Shown piece by piece: positions 54,905 through 63,320 of a stretch of DNA of 64,000 nt. Position 1 is the first letter of the stretch. Each line of letters starts with the position of its first letter. Both the position numbers and the translations under genes were made by a program. This DNA is from Sphingopyxis sp. (lineage in GTDB: Bacteria > Pseudomonadota > Alphaproteobacteria > Sphingomonadales > Sphingomonadaceae): positions 40,837 through 104,836 of the forward strand of contig PNNB01000057.1 of the NCBI GenBank assembly GCA_013823985.1, given 5' to 3'. The notes beneath the pieces are model-generated. The model worked only from the letters and a program-made list of their open reading frames with translations, searched no databases and was not told where the DNA came from.

Positions 54905-55768
54905 TTAGAAGCGGAAACTTAATCCCGCGGTTAAACTGGTTGCTTCCGGACCCGCAAAGCCCAGTGTCCGGTTGGCATTCAGGTTGAGGCTGATATCTTG
55001 CGAAAGCGCAAAAGCGGCGCTCGCGCCTACTTCGGCCCATTCGTCACTTTGTCCGGGAACATTGCGGGCGGCGACGATGCGGCTGATCGTCCCGCTGCCG
55101 GTGCCGGAGCGGGTAGCGCTGCTGTTCGATGTGGCAACGAATGCGGCATTCACACCGAAACTGTGCTGTCCATCGGGGCCGAACAAGCTTTGCAGCGCAA
55201 CGCCAGCCGATCCGGTAACGCCATCTTCACGGGATTTGACAGTCGTCACCTCACCCGCCGGAAGAGTCACCGCACGACCGATATCAATACGGTCATAGTC
55301 CACCGCCAGAAATGGCGAGGCAATGACGCTATCGCTGAGCATCAGGTCATAAGACAGCCCGCCACCAATGGCGAAGCTTGATCCATCGCTGTTGATCGTG
55401 ACCCGGCGGCCAAGGCGTTCGAACACTTCGGTGTCGAAACGACGTTTTCCCAACGCGACATACCCGTCGACACTCACCTCGCCAAAGCTGCGTCCGCCGG
55501 AAACGGACACCGTTTCGCTGTTTACAGGAACGGCATTCAGGACGCCCTGCGTCACGCCCCCGCGTACGGCGGATGCCGAAAGCTGAATAAAACCCTGTTC
55601 AAATTCGCGTGCGAGTGAGAGGCTCGCATAGCTTGGGTCCTCATCATTTGCATAAAGCGTAGCACCGGCATTCACCGAAGCGCGCCAGTTGTTGTCGTCC
55701 TCTGCACGCGCCTGCGCCAAGGGGGTCAGGGTTGTTGCCGCGGTTATGCCAATCATCCAGTATTTCAT
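54905..55768 (-). CDS. outer-membrane beta-barrel protein (autotransporter-domain-like)
   Basis: 287 residues. Signal peptide 1-22 (ITAATTLTPLAQARA before ED). The mature part alternates amphipathic strands (SLSLAREFEQGFIQLSASA, VSVSGGRSFGEVSVDGYVALG, NLNANRTLGF) and ends SFRF with a terminal Phe, the outer-membrane insertion signal; about 12 strands are expected. No passenger domain. ATG 55768 is chosen because AGGAGG sits 6 bases before it. Its upstream region carries a copy of the ECF-type promoter shared with the divergent sigma operon, so it is a predicted target. Confidence 0.78.
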   Translation of the reverse strand: MKYWMIGITAATTLTPLAQARAEDDNNWRASVNAGATLYANDEDPSYASLSLAREFEQGFIQLSASAVRGGVTQGVLNAVPVNSETVSVSGGRSFGEVSVDGYVALGKRRFDTEVFERLGRRVTINSDGSSFAIGGGLSYDLMLSDSVIASPFLAVDYDRIDIGRAVTLPAGEVTTVKSREDGVTGSAGVALQSLFGPDGQHSFGVNAAFVATSNSSATRSGTGSGTISRIVAARNVPGQSDEWAEVGASAAFALSQDISLNLNANRTLGFAGPEATSLTAGLSFRF

Positions 55769-55815
55769 CATATGCCTCCTGTTAAATAGCCCCGGTTAAG
55801 GGCTGGTTCGCATTC

Positions 55816-55840
55816 AACGGACGACAATGGAAAAACCTTC
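55816..55840 (-). promoter_or_regulatory. predicted ECF-sigma promoter for the beta-barrel gene
   Basis: On the minus strand GAAGGT (55840-55835), 15 bases, CGTT (55819-55816). The same core and identical spacing occur in the two plus-strand promoters at 55852 and 57629. The predicted transcript start is about 40 bases before ATG 55768. Confidence 0.55.
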
Positions 55841-55862
55841 GAAATTTTTTCGAAGGGTTTTT
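55831..55862. repeat. inverted repeat joining two divergent -35 elements
   Basis: AAAAACCTTCGAAA (55831-55844) faces TTTCGAAGGGTTTTT (55848-55862) across 3 bases, one unmatched G. Each arm is the -35 region of one divergent promoter, so the dyad arises from two back-to-back copies of TTTCGAAGG. Confidence 0.7.
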
Positions 55863-55876
55863 GCTTTATATACGTA
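55852..55876 (+). promoter_or_regulatory. predicted autoregulated ECF-sigma promoter of the sigma operon
   Basis: GAAGGG (55852-55857), 15 bases, CGTA (55873-55876). It sits directly before the sigma gene, leaving only a very short leader. The match to the promoters at 55840 and 57629 supports recognition by the sigma factor encoded here. Confidence 0.55.
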
Positions 55877-55894
55877 AAGCATGTGAACCGCTTC

Positions 55895-56494
55895 ATGATG
55901 AGTGATGAAATGATGCAGCAAGCGATCAAATGGACGCAGGAAAATGATGACGAGCTGGTGGCCCGCATTGCCGCCCGGGACCATAGTGCCATGCGGCTTG
56001 CCAGCGATCGCCATGCCAATATGGTGTGGCGCGTTGCCTATCGCATGCTGGGCGATGCCACCGAGGCGGAGGATGTAGCGCAGGAGTCGCTTCTAAAGCT
56101 CTGGAATCATGCGGATCGCTGGAAAGATGGCGGACCCGGCATTGCACCCTGGCTGAAAAAGGTGACCGTGAACCAATGCCTCGACCGCCTGCGGCGCAAG
56201 CGTTTTGCGAGCGATGAGGAAGTTCCCGAGCGTGAGGATGAAACCCCGCTTGCCGACCGGCAGATGGAAGCCGTCGAAACGGGACAAGCCGTCAAGGATT
56301 GCATCGAAGCCCTGCCGGACCGGCAACGCGCGGCGGTGATCCTGACCTATTATGAAGAGCAGCCCAATCAAGGCGCTGCGGAGACGTTGGACATGCAGTT
56401 GAAGGCTTTTGAATCGCTTCTGTTCCGGGCGCGGTCCAGCTTGAAAGGCTGTGTCGAACGCAAGGGCGTGCTCGATCAAGGGAGGGCCGCATAA
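55895..56494 (+). CDS. ECF-family RNA polymerase sigma factor
   Basis: About 199 residues. Region 2 (DELVARIAARDHSAMRLASDRHANMVWRVAYRMLGDATEAEDVAQESLLKLW, quoted by parts: YRMLGDATEAEDVAQE) binds the -10 element. Region 4 (IEALPDRQRAAVILTYYEEQPNQGAAETLDMQLKAFESLLFRARSSL; the LPDRQRAAVILTYYE part is diagnostic) binds the -35. ATG 55895 or 55898 is the likely start; GTG 55883 would fall at the predicted transcript start. The stop overlaps the next gene by 1 base (TAATG), as usual for sigma/anti-sigma pairs. Confidence 0.92.
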   Translation: MMSDEMMQQAIKWTQENDDELVARIAARDHSAMRLASDRHANMVWRVAYRMLGDATEAEDVAQESLLKLWNHADRWKDGGPGIAPWLKKVTVNQCLDRLRRKRFASDEEVPEREDETPLADRQMEAVETGQAVKDCIEALPDRQRAAVILTYYEEQPNQGAAETLDMQLKAFESLLFRARSSLKGCVERKGVLDQGRAA

Positions 56495-57402
56495 TGTCGG
56501 ATCCCGCATTCACACCTGACATGGAAAAGGCGCTCAACAGCTATGCTGTACCGCCAATGCCCGCCGGATTTTCCGACCGTCTGATGGCGCGCGTTGCCAG
56601 CGGCGACACCGGATCGGCGACCATAGCGATACCCGAACTTCCAGCACGCCGCCGCACCCCGAGCCCATGGCGCAGGACAAGCCGTATCGTCGGATCGGTG
56701 GCACTATTCTCGCTCGCAACAGCTACCGCAGCCGCAGCCGGTGTGTTCGGGCATCCGGTCTATCTGCCTGGCATCAGCGAAGCATTGGTCAAAGCCGAAA
56801 TTGTCGAAGCGCCAGCACCCAAGCCAAAACCGCTACCAGTGCAGATCGCGCAGCAAGCACCTCAGGCGGAACTTCCCGCTCCAACACCGGCGGTTGAAGC
56901 ACAAGGTAGCGCAGCGGTGACCTCTCGCCTGACCGCCTTACGCGAAGACCCCCGTTTTGCGGAGCTTACGCCGAAACAGAAAATGGCGGTCGCCGGCCGC
57001 GAAGTCCGCACCATGATCCGCAGTGGAGAAGTTACGCGGCAGGAAGCGCGGACCGCCGTGCGCGAAATGGCACGTAATGCCGATCCGGCCACCAAGGCCG
57101 CGGTGCGTCAAGCCATTGCCGAGCGCCGCGAACAGCGGTTGGAACGGCGAAACGGGACGGTAACCCCTGGCAAAGTGATTGCGGACGAGCCGATGGCCGT
57201 TACGGATGCAACCACTGCCAATGAAGTCGGAGCAGCTACGACAGAGGAAGCTTTACCCGCTCTTGCCTCCGGCAAGTTGACCGAGGAACAGGCGGAGGCC
57301 CTGCGTGAACGTCTCCGCACCGCCAGCCCCGAACAACGCGCCGCCCTGCGCAACGCCATACGCGAACGCCGCCAGCAGCGGCAGCAACGGCGTGCGCAAT
57401 GA
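56494..57402 (+). CDS. membrane-anchored anti-sigma-factor-like protein
   Basis: 302 residues. A short cytoplasmic N-terminus (1-62) includes a segment MEKALNSYAVPPMPAGFSDRLMARV, typical of small sigma-binding helices. One membrane helix is at 65-86. The periplasmic part is Pro-rich at first, then helical and very rich in Arg/Glu/Ala (TPKQKMAVAGREVR, AIAERREQRLERR, IRERRQQRQQRR), resembling CnrY/Spy-like sensor segments. Coupled to the sigma gene, hence inferred to be its anti-sigma factor. No ZAS zinc motif (HxxxCxxC) is present. Confidence 0.72.
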   Translation: MSDPAFTPDMEKALNSYAVPPMPAGFSDRLMARVASGDTGSATIAIPELPARRRTPSPWRRTSRIVGSVALFSLATATAAAAGVFGHPVYLPGISEALVKAEIVEAPAPKPKPLPVQIAQQAPQAELPAPTPAVEAQGSAAVTSRLTALREDPRFAELTPKQKMAVAGREVRTMIRSGEVTRQEARTAVREMARNADPATKAAVRQAIAERREQRLERRNGTVTPGKVIADEPMAVTDATTANEVGAATTEEALPALASGKLTEEQAEALRERLRTASPEQRAALRNAIRERRQQRQQRRAQ

Positions 57403-57440
57403 GGGGTGGTAGTGAATTGCTTCCTCCACGCGTGTAAAAC

Positions 57441-57582
57441 GTCACCCTGAACTTGTTTCAGAGTCCATTTGTCAGTTTTTCACATCGCTGTAGTGACAGT
57501 TTAAACCGGGACGCGCGGTTGGGGTATCATACACCCGATGGACGCCGCTTCGCGATGGACCCTGAAACAAATTAAGGGTGAC
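57441..57582. repeat. 28-bp imperfect inverted repeat bounding a 142-bp gene-free element
   Basis: Left arm 57441-57468 starts GTCACCCTGAACTTGTTTCA; right arm 57555-57582 is its reverse complement at 25 of 28 positions. 86 bases lie between. Such CACCCTGAACTTGTTTCAGGG-type dispersed intergenic repeats are familiar in sphingomonad genomes (from memory). It could be a MITE-like or transcript-end element. The gap 57403-57706 holds only this repeat and the next promoter. Confidence 0.7.
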
Positions 57583-57628
57583 GGATTGAAGCTGGCGATA
57601 CAGGTTGAAAAACACGCAAAAAAATTTC

Positions 57629-57653
57629 GAAGGGTTTTACCACCTCATGCGTT
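57629..57653 (+). promoter_or_regulatory. predicted ECF-sigma promoter for the downstream exported protein
   Basis: GAAGGG (57629-57634), 15 bases, CGTT (57650-57653), preceded by an A-rich run and TTTC as at 55852. It lies 54 bases before ATG 57707. Confidence 0.55.
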
Positions 57654-57706
57654 TCAGTTTCAGGAGCGGGGAAATTATCCCTCCCGACAAAAACTGGAGA
57701 ATGAAC

Positions 57707-58267
57707 ATGAAATATCTTATTGCACTTCCTCTCGCCGCCCTTGCCTTTGCTGCATCGGCCAACGCCCAGACCAGCAAGACGGTCACCATCGAAAAGCCCA
57801 AGGGCACAGCCACCAAGACTGTGACCCGTGACAATGGAAATCTGGTCGTCGACGCGACCGCAACCCGCGCCAGCGACGGCGCAACCGCAACACATCACCG
57901 CGAACGCACGAAAACTGAAGAGGGCGTCAGCGGAAGCGGATCGCAGACCGGCTTCAACGGCAAGACCCGCTCATATGAATATGACCGCGTTCGCACCGAA
58001 GACGGCTTCACCACCACCGGATCGGCCATCGACAAGCAAGGCCGCACCTATGAATATGACGCCTATGGCCGCAAGACCGAAACCGGCCGTGAGAACAGCC
58101 GCACCGTGCTGCGCGATGGCGAACAGGTGTACAACCGCACCGGCAATGTAAACCGCGCCAATGGTCAGGTGACCCGCGACGTCAGCGTCACCCGCGCGCA
58201 GGATTTCCGTCCGAAAAAGGCCCTGCCGATCCGTCCGGGCAAAACCCTGAAGCGCGGCGGTAACTGA
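57707..58267 (+). CDS. exported hypothetical protein, predicted ECF regulon member
   Basis: 186 residues. Signal peptide 1-20 (YLIALPLAALAFAASANA before QT). The mature part has Tyr/Thr/Arg/Gly-rich repeats such as TRSYEYDRVRTEDGFTTTG and GRTYEYDAYGRKTETGREN, plus GNVNRANGQVTRDVSVTRA, and a basic end (FRPKKALPIRPGK). The repeats look like extended beta hairpins of a periplasmic or surface protein. I recognise no family. ATG 57707 has GGAG 7 bases upstream; ATG 57701 is too close. Its promoter matches the sigma-gene promoter. Confidence 0.72.
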   Translation: MKYLIALPLAALAFAASANAQTSKTVTIEKPKGTATKTVTRDNGNLVVDATATRASDGATATHHRERTKTEEGVSGSGSQTGFNGKTRSYEYDRVRTEDGFTTTGSAIDKQGRTYEYDAYGRKTETGRENSRTVLRDGEQVYNRTGNVNRANGQVTRDVSVTRAQDFRPKKALPIRPGKTLKRGGN

Positions 58268-58274
58268 GCAGGGT

Positions 58275-58295
58275 CGTTGGGGACTGTCCCCAACG
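58275..58295. repeat. perfect palindromic hairpin CGTTGGGGA-CTG-TCCCCAACG
   Basis: A 9-bp perfect stem with a 3-base loop right after the exported-protein gene, and a related GAGGACAGTCCCC sequence near 58465-58477. This GGGGACTGTCCCC core looks like a dispersed palindromic repeat, possibly acting as a transcript end. Confidence 0.55.
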
Positions 58296-58554
58296 GCAAC
58301 ATCCCAAATTTCAAGTTTGCCGCGCGCCTGTCCGCACTCAGGGCGCGCGGCAATCCGTCCCCCCGCCCGGGCCATGCGACCCCACACTGCCCGGGCACCC
58401 TATGGGGAGCAGAGATGCGGGCCTCCACATTTCTGCTCCTCACCCTTTTTGGACTTCAACGATTGAGGACAGTCCCCAGCCCTCTTTCCGCATAGCCCCA
58501 TTGCGCCCGCCAGCGAGACATGGCAGCGTAGCGCTATAAGGACCGGAGGATAAT
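58296..58554. other. gene-free, GC-rich intergenic DNA
   Basis: No convincing gene, operator or RNA is seen. It includes a partial copy of the GGACAGTCCCC repeat near 58468. A ribosome site GGAGGA at about 58544 serves the DUF4126 gene. Confidence 0.5.
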
Positions 58555-59172
58555 ATGGGCATCGTCGAATTACTGGGGCTCGCCGCCAGTTTGAGCCTGC
58601 TTTCGGGTTGGCGTTTTTACCTGACGATTTTCGCCACCGGCTTGGCCATGCATTTCGATATCGTGCCGCTGCCGGAAAATCTGCAAATGCTCGACGTCCT
58701 TGCAAACCCCTGGGTGCTCGGCATCAGCGCCGTCGGCGCCATTGCCGAGTTTTTTGCCGACAAGATTGCGTGGCTGGATTCCATATGGGACGGTATCCAT
58801 ACCCTCATCCGCCCAGTGGGCGGCGCGCTTCTGGCGTTGGCGATTGTCGACAGTTCGGATCCCACCTGGCAGGTCATTGCCTTCCTTCTGGGCGGAGGGG
58901 CAGCTTTTGCGAGCCATGCGACCAAGGCAAGCGCTCGCGCTGCTGTCAACACAAGTCCCGAACCGTTCAGCAATATTGTCGTTTCCAGCGTCGAAGATGT
59001 TGCAACCGGCGGATTGCTTGTGCTGGCCTTTGCCAACCCGATTGCCGCGCTGCTTATCGCCCTGACGCTGTTGGCTCTGGCGATATGGGGTCTGTGGGCG
59101 GGGTACCGGGCGTTCCGGCGGCTATTCCCGAAATCGGGGGCGCCGCAGGCTGGAGGGCAGCCGAAGGAGTAG
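58555..59172 (+). CDS. DUF4126 membrane protein
   Basis: 205 residues with about five helices. Landmarks fit DUF4126: GLAASLSLLSGWRFYLTIFATGLA at the start, FFADKIAWLDSIWDGIHTLIRP, GGGAAFASHATKASARAAVN and SVEDVATGGLLVLAF. Function is unknown. Its last 119 bases overlap the 3' end of the convergent YkuD_2 gene; both are supported up to that point. Confidence 0.85.
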   Translation: MGIVELLGLAASLSLLSGWRFYLTIFATGLAMHFDIVPLPENLQMLDVLANPWVLGISAVGAIAEFFADKIAWLDSIWDGIHTLIRPVGGALLALAIVDSSDPTWQVIAFLLGGGAAFASHATKASARAAVNTSPEPFSNIVVSSVEDVATGGLLVLAFANPIAALLIALTLLALAIWGLWAGYRAFRRLFPKSGAPQAGGQPKE

Positions 59173-60016
59173 CGCCTGTTCCACGCGCGAAAATCACGTT
59201 CGGATTGGCGACAGGGATTATAGGTTGCGGCAATTTACCGCTGAAACCTGCATACAGAAAACCTCCATTTTCGAGCGTTTCCAATATCCATTCGCGCTTG
59301 TCGGGTTCGACCACAAAACAGCCCTCGCTGGATCCGGGCCGGCCCCGCGCGGCGATCAGGCTGGCGTTGAAATAGCGGCGGCGCTCGGGCATGTAGCTGT
59401 GCACAACGATATCGCGCACGCGCATCTGGTTGTTGCTGGGTTCCAGCCCGTCGAGCCGCAGCGATAGCCCGTTGATACCGACATAGCGCTCCCCACCCCG
59501 CGACGCGCCCAGCGACGAGGTCAGGCTGTCCTGCACATTGCTGAAGACCGTGGCGTAGCCGTCGTCATCCGGGTCGGAGCCAATGCCATGCGCCACACGG
59601 ATCGGGCTGTCGAGCCCGTCACCGCTGCGTAGGTCGACACGGTAGAGGCGGGGTTCGCTGCTGTGTTTGGCGAAGTCGACGATAACGATGACCGCAGGGC
59701 CGCTGCTGCGTCCGAAACTGCAATGATGCTCGCGATATTTCGTCAACGCGGTCGCGAACAAAGCGCCGTCGAGGCGCTGCCGGGGCAGATCTAGCCCGCC
59801 ATAGTAGCCGTAACTAATCGCCCGCTCGGCCAGGCCCAGCGTTTCGCAGGCGATTTCGGCGCGGGGTGGTTTGACATAGACGGGCTGTGCGACCGGTGCG
59901 TTGCCGGTGCCGGTCTGGAACATGATCGCCGGCGGTGCATCCTGCGCCACGCATGGCGCGGCGGCCAGCGTGCAGCCGGCTGCGATCCATTTCGATAAGT
60001 GCGTGTACCAAGTCAT
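59054..60016 (-). CDS. murein L,D-transpeptidase catalytic domain (YkuD_2) family protein
   Basis: 320 residues. Signal peptide 1-25 (CTLAAAPCVA before QD). The family pattern appears in order: LYRVDLRSGDGLDSPIRVAHGIGSDPDD (in part RVAHGIGS), FSNVQDSLTSSLGASRGGERYVGINGLSLRLDGLE (FSN...SSLG...NGLSLRLDGLE), DIVVHS, and the active-site segment GRPGSSEGCFVV with the Cys. A periplasmic peptidoglycan role is inferred. The last ~40 residues are Pro/Ala/Thr-rich and are the part that overlaps DUF4126 antisense. Confidence 0.8.
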   Translation of the reverse strand: MTWYTHLSKWIAAGCTLAAAPCVAQDAPPAIMFQTGTGNAPVAQPVYVKPPRAEIACETLGLAERAISYGYYGGLDLPRQRLDGALFATALTKYREHHCSFGRSSGPAVIVIVDFAKHSSEPRLYRVDLRSGDGLDSPIRVAHGIGSDPDDDGYATVFSNVQDSLTSSLGASRGGERYVGINGLSLRLDGLEPSNNQMRVRDIVVHSYMPERRRYFNASLIAARGRPGSSEGCFVVEPDKREWILETLENGGFLYAGFSGKLPQPIIPVANPNVIFARGTGATPSAALQPAAPPISGIAAGTPGTPPTDPISPEPTASGR

Positions 60017-60181
60017 GCGTCTGCCCTAGCCTTGCCCAAAAGCTGTTAGCCCAACGTTGCGACCATTATTTCGTTCCATTATGCTGCATTTGCGAGATTC
60101 GGCAAGCTTGGGAAAAACCCTGCCTTGAAATAGGACACCAGTCGGGCCATTTCGCTTTTCACGCACCCTCTTGCGCATTTA

Positions 60182-60196
60182 GAACAAATCTGGAAC
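60182..60196. promoter_or_regulatory. LexA (SOS) box of the alphaproteobacterial type before uvrA
   Basis: GAAC (60182-60185), 7 bases, GAAC (60193-60196), the reverse complement of GTTC-N7-GTTC, the direct-repeat LexA site of alphaproteobacteria. It ends 10 bases before ATG 60207. The rest of the gap 60017-60206 holds no gene. Confidence 0.78.
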
Positions 60197-60206
60197 AACT
60201 GACCTC

Positions 60207-63155
60207 ATGTCACTCACCCATATCAAGGTGCGCGGTGCGCGCGAGCATAACCTCAAGGGCGTCGATATCGACCTGCCCCGCGACAAGCTGATCGTCATTA
60301 CCGGCCTTTCGGGCTCGGGTAAGTCGTCGCTTGCGTTCGATACCATCTATGCCGAGGGGCAGCGCCGTTATGTGGAATCGCTGTCCGCCTATGCGCGCCA
60401 GTTTCTGGAGATGATGCAGAAACCCGATGTCGAGCATATCGAGGGCCTGTCCCCCGCCATCTCCATCGAGCAGAAAACGACCAGCCGCAACCCGCGCTCG
60501 ACGGTGGCGACAGTGACCGAGATCTACGACTATATGCGCCTGCTCTGGGCGCGTGTCGGCGTTCCCTATTCGCCCGCCACCGGCCTTCCGATCACCGCCC
60601 AGACCGTCAGCCAGATGGTCGACCGCGTCATGACCCTGCCAGAAGGCACCCGCGCCTTTCTGCTCGCGCCCGTGGTGCAGGGCCGCAAGGGCGAATACCG
60701 CAAGGAACTCGCCGAGTGGCAACGCTCGGGCTACACCCGCGTCCGCATCGACGGCGAATTCTACCCCATCGAAGAAGCCCCCGTGCTCGACAAGAAGTAC
60801 AAGCACGATATCGAGGTCGTCGTCGACCGCATCGTGGTGAAGGACGGTATCCAGCAACGGCTTGCCGAAAGTTTCGAGGCGGCGTTGAAGCTGGCCGACG
60901 GCCTGGCTTTTGTCGATCTGGCGGATGGCACGGTGGCCGATGCCATGGGCGGATCGACCTTACGCGAAGCACGCGCAGAGTTCATCGCGGAGGGGGCAGC
61001 CCCTGTGCGTGAGGGCACCATGAAAGGCACCGGCCTTCCCACCAACCGCATCGTGTTCAGCGAAAAATTCGCCTGCCCCGTCAGCGGCTTTACCATCGCC
61101 GAGATCGCGCCGCGCCTCTTCTCCTTCAACGCACCGCAAGGGGCCTGCCCCGATTGCGACGGCTTGGGCGAGCGGCAGGAATTTGACCCGCAGCTTGTGG
61201 TCCCCAACGAACATCTCAGCCTCAAAAAAGGGGCGATTGTGCCCTGGGCGAAGTCCAACCCGCCCAGCCCCTATTATATGCAGGTGCTCGCCAGCCTGGC
61301 GAAGGCTTATGATTTCAGCCTCGATACCGCGTGGGAAGATTTGCTGCCCGACCAGAAGCTGATCATCCTGCACGGCACCGGCGGCCTGCCGGTCGAACTG
61401 ACCTTCAAGGACGGGCGCAAGGAATATACGGTGCGCAAGGCGTTTGAGGGCGTCATCGGCAACCTCAACCGCCGCCTGCTGCAAACCGACAGCGCATGGA
61501 TGCGCGAGGAGCTGAGCAAATACCAGACGTCGCAGCCGTGCGAAACCTGCCACGGCGCGCGGCTGAAGCCGGAGGCGCTGTCGGTGAAGATCGCGGGCGT
61601 CGACATCTCCGTCCCCACGCGGATGAGCGTCGCTGACGCCGTCGACTGGTTCGCCAATGTCAACGACACGCTGACCAACCAGCAACAGCAGATCGCGAAG
61701 GCAATCCTCAAGGAAATCAACGAACGGCTTGGCTTCCTCAACAATGTCGGGCTGGATTATCTCAACCTCGACCGCACCAGCGGCACCCTGTCCGGCGGCG
61801 AAAGCCAGCGTATCCGCCTCGCCAGCCAGATCGGCTCCGGCCTGTCGGGCGTGCTTTATGTGCTCGACGAACCCAGCATCGGCCTGCACCAGAAGGATAA
61901 TGACCGCCTGCTCGCCACGCTGCGCCGCCTGCGCGACCTTGGGAACACAGTCATCGTCGTCGAACATGACGAAGACGCCATCCGCACCGCCGACTGGGTG
62001 GTCGACCTTGGCCCCGGCGCCGGGGTGCATGGCGGCACCGTGATGGCGGAAGGGACGCTGAAGCAGATTCTGAAAGCCAAGGGCAGCCTGACTGCCGATT
62101 ATCTGAACGGCACGCGCGAGATTGCGGTGCCCAAGACACGGCGCAAGGGCAACAAGAAGAAGCTGACCGTCCACGGCGCGCGCGCCAACAATTTGAAAAA
62201 TGTGACCGCCAGTATCCCGCTCGGCACCTTCACCTGCATCACCGGCGTGTCGGGGTCGGGCAAGTCGAGCTTCACCATCGACACGCTCTACGCCTCTGCC
62301 GCCCGTTCGCTGAACGGCGCGCGGGTGATCGCGGGCGCGCACGACAAGGTGACCGGCCTTGAACATTGCGACAAGGTCATCGACATCGACCAGTCACCCA
62401 TCGGCCGCACCCCGCGCAGCAACCCCGCCACCTATACCGGCGCCTTTACCAATATCCGCGACTGGTTCGCCGGCCTGCCGGAATCCGAAGCACGCGGGTA
62501 CAAGCCCGGCCGGTTCAGTTTCAACGTGAAGGGAGGCCGCTGCGAAACCTGTAGCGGCGACGGCCTGATCAAGATCGAGATGCACTTCCTGCCCGACGTT
62601 TATGTGACGTGCGAGGAATGCAACGGCAAACGGTACAACCGCGAAACGCTGGAGGTGAAGTGGAAGGGCCTGTCGATCGCCGACGTGCTCGACATGACGG
62701 TCGAGGATGCGGTGGAGGTGTTCAAGGCCGTCCCGCCCATCCGCGACAAGATGATGATGCTGGCCGAAGTCGGCCTCGGCTATGTCAAGGTGGGGCAGCA
62801 GGCCACGACCCTATCGGGCGGCGAAGCGCAACGCGTCAAACTCGCCAAGGAACTCAGCCGCCGCTCCACCGGCCAGACGCTCTACATATTGGACGAGCCC
62901 ACCACCGGCCTGCATTTCGAAGATGTCCGCAAATTGCTAGAAGTCCTCCACCGCCTGGTCGAACAGGGTAACAGCGTGGTGGTGATCGAGCATAATCTCG
63001 ACGTTATCAAGACGGCGGACTGGATCATCGACTTAGGCCCGGAGGGCGGCGTCAAGGGCGGCGAGATTGTTGCGGAAGGCACGCCAGAGGATGTGGTGAA
63101 GGTGCCCGCGAGTTATACGGGGCATTATTTGAAGCCGATGTTGGGGCGGGGGTAG
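60207..63155 (+). CDS. uvrA: excinuclease ABC subunit A
   Basis: 982 residues. Damage-recognition ATPase of nucleotide excision repair. First Walker [10 protein letters not shown] at 33-41, second GVSGSGKSS in the C-terminal half. ABC signatures are [16 protein letters not shown] and [15 protein letters not shown]. Zinc-binding cysteine pairs occur in [16 protein letters not shown] and CETCSGDG ... [10 protein letters not shown]. Both Walker B motifs are present ([22 protein letters not shown]). Cytosolic dimer working with UvrB. A LexA box directly upstream predicts SOS induction. By eye the gene is more GC-rich than its neighbours. Confidence 0.98.
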   Translation: MSLTHIKVRGAREHNLKGVDIDLPRDKLIVITGLSGSGKSSLAFDTIYAEGQRRYVESLSAYARQFLEMMQKPDVEHIEGLSPAISIEQKTTSRNPRSTVATVTEIYDYMRLLWARVGVPYSPATGLPITAQTVSQMVDRVMTLPEGTRAFLLAPVVQGRKGEYRKELAEWQRSGYTRVRIDGEFYPIEEAPVLDKKYKHDIEVVVDRIVVKDGIQQRLAESFEAALKLADGLAFVDLADGTVADAMGGSTLREARAEFIAEGAAPVREGTMKGTGLPTNRIVFSEKFACPVSGFTIAEIAPRLFSFNAPQGACPDCDGLGERQEFDPQLVVPNEHLSLKKGAIVPWAKSNPPSPYYMQVLASLAKAYDFSLDTAWEDLLPDQKLIILHGTGGLPVELTFKDGRKEYTVRKAFEGVIGNLNRRLLQTDSAWMREELSKYQTSQPCETCHGARLKPEALSVKIAGVDISVPTRMSVADAVDWFANVNDTLTNQQQQIAKAILKEINERLGFLNNVGLDYLNLDRTSGTLSGGESQRIRLASQIGSGLSGVLYVLDEPSIGLHQKDNDRLLATLRRLRDLGNTVIVVEHDEDAIRTADWVVDLGPGAGVHGGTVMAEGTLKQILKAKGSLTADYLNGTREIAVPKTRRKGNKKKLTVHGARANNLKNVTASIPLGTFTCITGVSGSGKSSFTIDTLYASAARSLNGARVIAGAHDKVTGLEHCDKVIDIDQSPIGRTPRSNPATYTGAFTNIRDWFAGLPESEARGYKPGRFSFNVKGGRCETCSGDGLIKIEMHFLPDVYVTCEECNGKRYNRETLEVKWKGLSIADVLDMTVEDAVEVFKAVPPIRDKMMMLAEVGLGYVKVGQQATTLSGGEAQRVKLAKELSRRSTGQTLYILDEPTTGLHFEDVRKLLEVLHRLVEQGNSVVVIEHNLDVIKTADWIIDLGPEGGVKGGEIVAEGTPEDVVKVPASYTGHYLKPMLGRG

Positions 63156-63320
63156 ACAGTAGTCACCTGAAAGTATGTCGCATTACGTTAGGCTATTAGC
63201 TACACGGTACGGCGGAAATGTTGTGGAAAGCTGCCGTTGTTCAAGCTAGGCCTTTCATGCAACAATATTTCTAAATTTGCTAAACTGCGTACTGCATCAT
63301 GACAATGCAAGGCTGCCTGT

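Noticed and set aside
56494..57402. Classic zinc-binding anti-sigma (ZAS) domain
   Set aside because: No HxxxCxxC motif; the anti-sigma role rests on topology and coupling only.
60960..62366. 468-codon minus-strand frame
   Set aside because: Antisense to uvrA; a GC-driven shadow frame.
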